Source: Pararhizobium sp. IMCC3301
GTDB taxonomy: Bacteria; Pseudomonadota; Alphaproteobacteria; Rhizobiales; GCA-2746425
Reading direction: 5' to 3'
NCBI RefSeq assembly: GCF_030758315.1
Contig: NZ_CP132336.1
Coordinates: forward strand, 1,302,001 to 1,366,000
DNA: 64,000 nt
Position numbers and translations under genes: made by a program. Shown piece by piece: positions 62,932-64,000 of the stretch (positions are counted from its first letter, which is position 1; every line of letters begins with the position of its first letter). The notes below the pieces were generated by a model. That model ran no database searches and was not told the origin of the DNA. It saw only the letters and a list, made by a program, of their open reading frames with translations.

Positions 62932-63633
62932 ATGCGCGTTCTGTTAATTGAAGATGATAGTTCCACCGCTCAAAGCATCGAATTGATGCTCAAATCGGAG
63001 AGCTTCAATGTATACACAACTGATCTGGGCGAAGAGGGCATCGATCTCGGCAAACTGTATGATTATGATCTGATCATGCTGGACCTCAATCTTCCCGATA
63101 TGAGCGGATATGAAGTGCTTCGCACGCTGCGGGTCTCCAAGGTCAAGACACCTATTTTGATACTCTCCGGACTGGCCGGAATTGAGGATAAGGTCCGCGG
63201 GCTTGGCTTTGGTGCCGATGATTATATGACCAAACCCTTTCACAAGGACGAATTGGTCGCCCGTATTCATGCCATCATCCGCCGCTCCAAAGGCCATGCC
63301 CAGTCAATCATTACAACGGGTGAACTGAAGGTCAATCTCGACACCAAGACCGTGGAAGCTGGCGGTCAGCGTGTTCATCTCACCGGAAAAGAATACCAGA
63401 TGCTCGAGTTGCTCTCTCTGCGCAAGGGCACCACACTGACCAAGGAAATGTTCCTCAACCATCTTTATGGCGGCATGGATGAGCCGGAGCTGAAAATTAT
63501 CGACGTGTTCATCTGTAAATTGCGCAAGAAATTGTCCGTCGCAACAGGCGGTGCAAACTATATCGAGACCGTCTGGGGTCGTGGCTACGTGCTGCGTGAA
63601 CCCGATGTTGAAGAACTCCGCGAAAGCGCCTGA
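62932..63633 (+). CDS. ctrA: CtrA: master cell-cycle response regulator
   Basis: This 233-residue protein is nearly the length of Caulobacter CtrA (231). It starts [20 protein letters not shown] and has the phospho-acceptor Asp in [16 protein letters not shown], then a winged-helix DNA-binding domain with [33 protein letters not shown] and [10 protein letters not shown], almost identical to alphaproteobacterial CtrA. It controls replication initiation, division, motility and DNA methylation. The C-terminus ends in EELRESA, a short hydrophobic end that in Caulobacter is the ClpXP degron. Confidence 0.97.
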   Translation: MRVLLIEDDSSTAQSIELMLKSESFNVYTTDLGEEGIDLGKLYDYDLIMLDLNLPDMSGYEVLRTLRVSKVKTPILILSGLAGIEDKVRGLGFGADDYMTKPFHKDELVARIHAIIRRSKGHAQSIITTGELKVNLDTKTVEAGGQRVHLTGKEYQMLELLSLRKGTTLTKEMFLNHLYGGMDEPELKIIDVFICKLRKKLSVATGGANYIETVWGRGYVLREPDVEELRESA

Positions 63634-63651
63634 TCCACAGCACGACCGTTC

Positions 63652-63682
63652 GGATCGTTTGATGTAAAAAATCAGACGATCC
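63652..63682. terminator. bidirectional terminator between ctrA and the receiver gene
   Basis: GGATCGTTTGAT (63652-63663) pairs with ATCAGACGATCC (63671-63682) through 12 pairs with one G-U wobble, around the loop GTAAAAA. It lies 19 nt after the ctrA stop and just before the stop of the convergent gene. A stable stem between convergent genes fits bidirectional termination, though no long T-run follows. Confidence 0.65.
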
Positions 63683-63690
63683 CGCTGGCT

Positions 63691-64000
63691 TCAGGCGGCG
63701 ATGCCCGCCCCCTTTACAATCCTGTCAAGACATGACAGCAGGCCTTTGCGATCTGATTTGGCAAGGCATGCATCGAACCCCGATGCGCGGGCCGCAGCGA
63801 CAATCTCGGGTGTTGCCAGTGACGACACCGCTATGCAGGCAATTCCGGCAGCGTGCGGCCTGCCCTGCACCATCTTCGTAAACTGAATTCTGTCATTCTC
63901 CGGGATATTGAGGTCCATAACGATCCCCCGGTAATGCACACCGTCGCGCAGATTTGCCACGGCCTGGGGAATGTTTCGCGCGACAGTGACGTTATAGCCA
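63691..64000 (-). CDS. C-terminal receiver domain of a larger protein, 5' end outside window
   Basis: Only the 3' end (103 residues plus stop) is visible; the reading frame is open to the window edge. The sequence shows a receiver fold with Asp in IVMDLNIPENDR, Ser in IAVSSL and Lys in CLAKSDRKG. Such a C-terminal receiver is typical of hybrid histidine kinases, including CheA-like ones; which kind cannot be told. A start within the visible part (GTG around residue 15) is unlikely because the upstream frame reads as receiver sequence (GYNVTVARN). Confidence 0.75.
   Translation of the reverse strand, partial: GYNVTVARNIPQAVANLRDGVHYRGIVMDLNIPENDRIQFTKMVQGRPHAAGIACIAVSSLATPEIVAAARASGFDACLAKSDRKGLLSCLDRIVKGAGIAA

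Noticed and set aside
1-64000. CRISPR array, tRNA, rRNA, prophage or complete insertion sequence
   Set aside because: No regularly spaced repeats, no cloverleaf-like gene, no integrase, transposase or phage structural gene was seen on either strand.

Overview
The window looks like a chromosomal segment of an alphaproteobacterium of the Hyphomicrobiales (Rhizobiales) type. The taxon is inferred from a CtrA cell-cycle regulator next to fliI/fliJ, an HWE-family histidine kinase, a DUF1127 small protein, four sets of TRAP transporter genes and a Rhizobiales-style sox locus. Base composition is moderately GC-rich and genes are tightly packed, with many 4-nt ATGA overlaps. I see no tRNA, rRNA, CRISPR array, prophage or intact insertion sequence.

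Layout. 1-5.6 kb: end of a di-haem oxidoreductase gene, a ROK repressor, and a divergent xylFHG-type sugar ABC transporter. 5.7-9.8 kb: secreted four-EF-hand protein, divergent from an OmpR/EnvZ-type two-component pair and a BASS-like transporter. 9.7-13.5 kb: TAXI-type TRAP transporter plus a nucleoside-recognition (gate domain) membrane protein. 13.6-16.4 kb: YadGH-type ABC exporter and a GlxA-type AraC regulator. 16.5-18.2 kb: DUF1127 peptide and a Tat-exported nitroreductase-like protein. 18.2-27.6 kb: a sugar-acid catabolic locus (enolase-superfamily dehydratase, GntR/UTRA regulator, GMC dehydrogenase, DctPQM TRAP, aldehyde dehydrogenase, split UxaA-type dehydratase) with a mirrored pair of operators in the divergent promoter.

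27.7-30.8 kb is the least explained locus: five genes on the minus strand (beta-propeller, cytochrome c with a His/acidic tail, 37-residue membrane peptide, DUF302 protein, membrane-anchored cytochrome c), preceded by a near-consensus FNR/FixK box. 31-34.8 kb: RimK-like ATP-grasp ligase, GNAT protein and a periplasmic 5'-nucleotidase. 35.1-39.9 kb: TRAP membrane subunits without a binding protein, a HlyU-like protein, a sulfotransferase-like protein, and an HWE kinase with a single-domain response regulator. 40.3-41.5 kb: a cytoplasmic-type tyrosinase with an overlapping MelC1-like partner. 41.6-47.4 kb: ThDP enzyme, ornithine-cyclodeaminase-like protein, PPOX-fold protein, orphan DctP and a DadA-like oxidase.

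47.6-59.1 kb is a thiosulfate-oxidation (sox) locus: MBL hydrolase, soxT-like gene, soxF/E/T/R/S on the minus strand, and soxVWXYZAB on the plus strand. soxCD are absent from the locus, which would leave the sulfane sulfur of SoxYZ-bound intermediates without its usual oxidase unless soxCD lie elsewhere. 59.3-64 kb: GNAT and PqiA-like genes, fliJ-fliI, a 537-nt control region with CtrA- and CcrM-type sites, ctrA, a bidirectional terminator and the C-terminal receiver domain of a protein that runs off the window.
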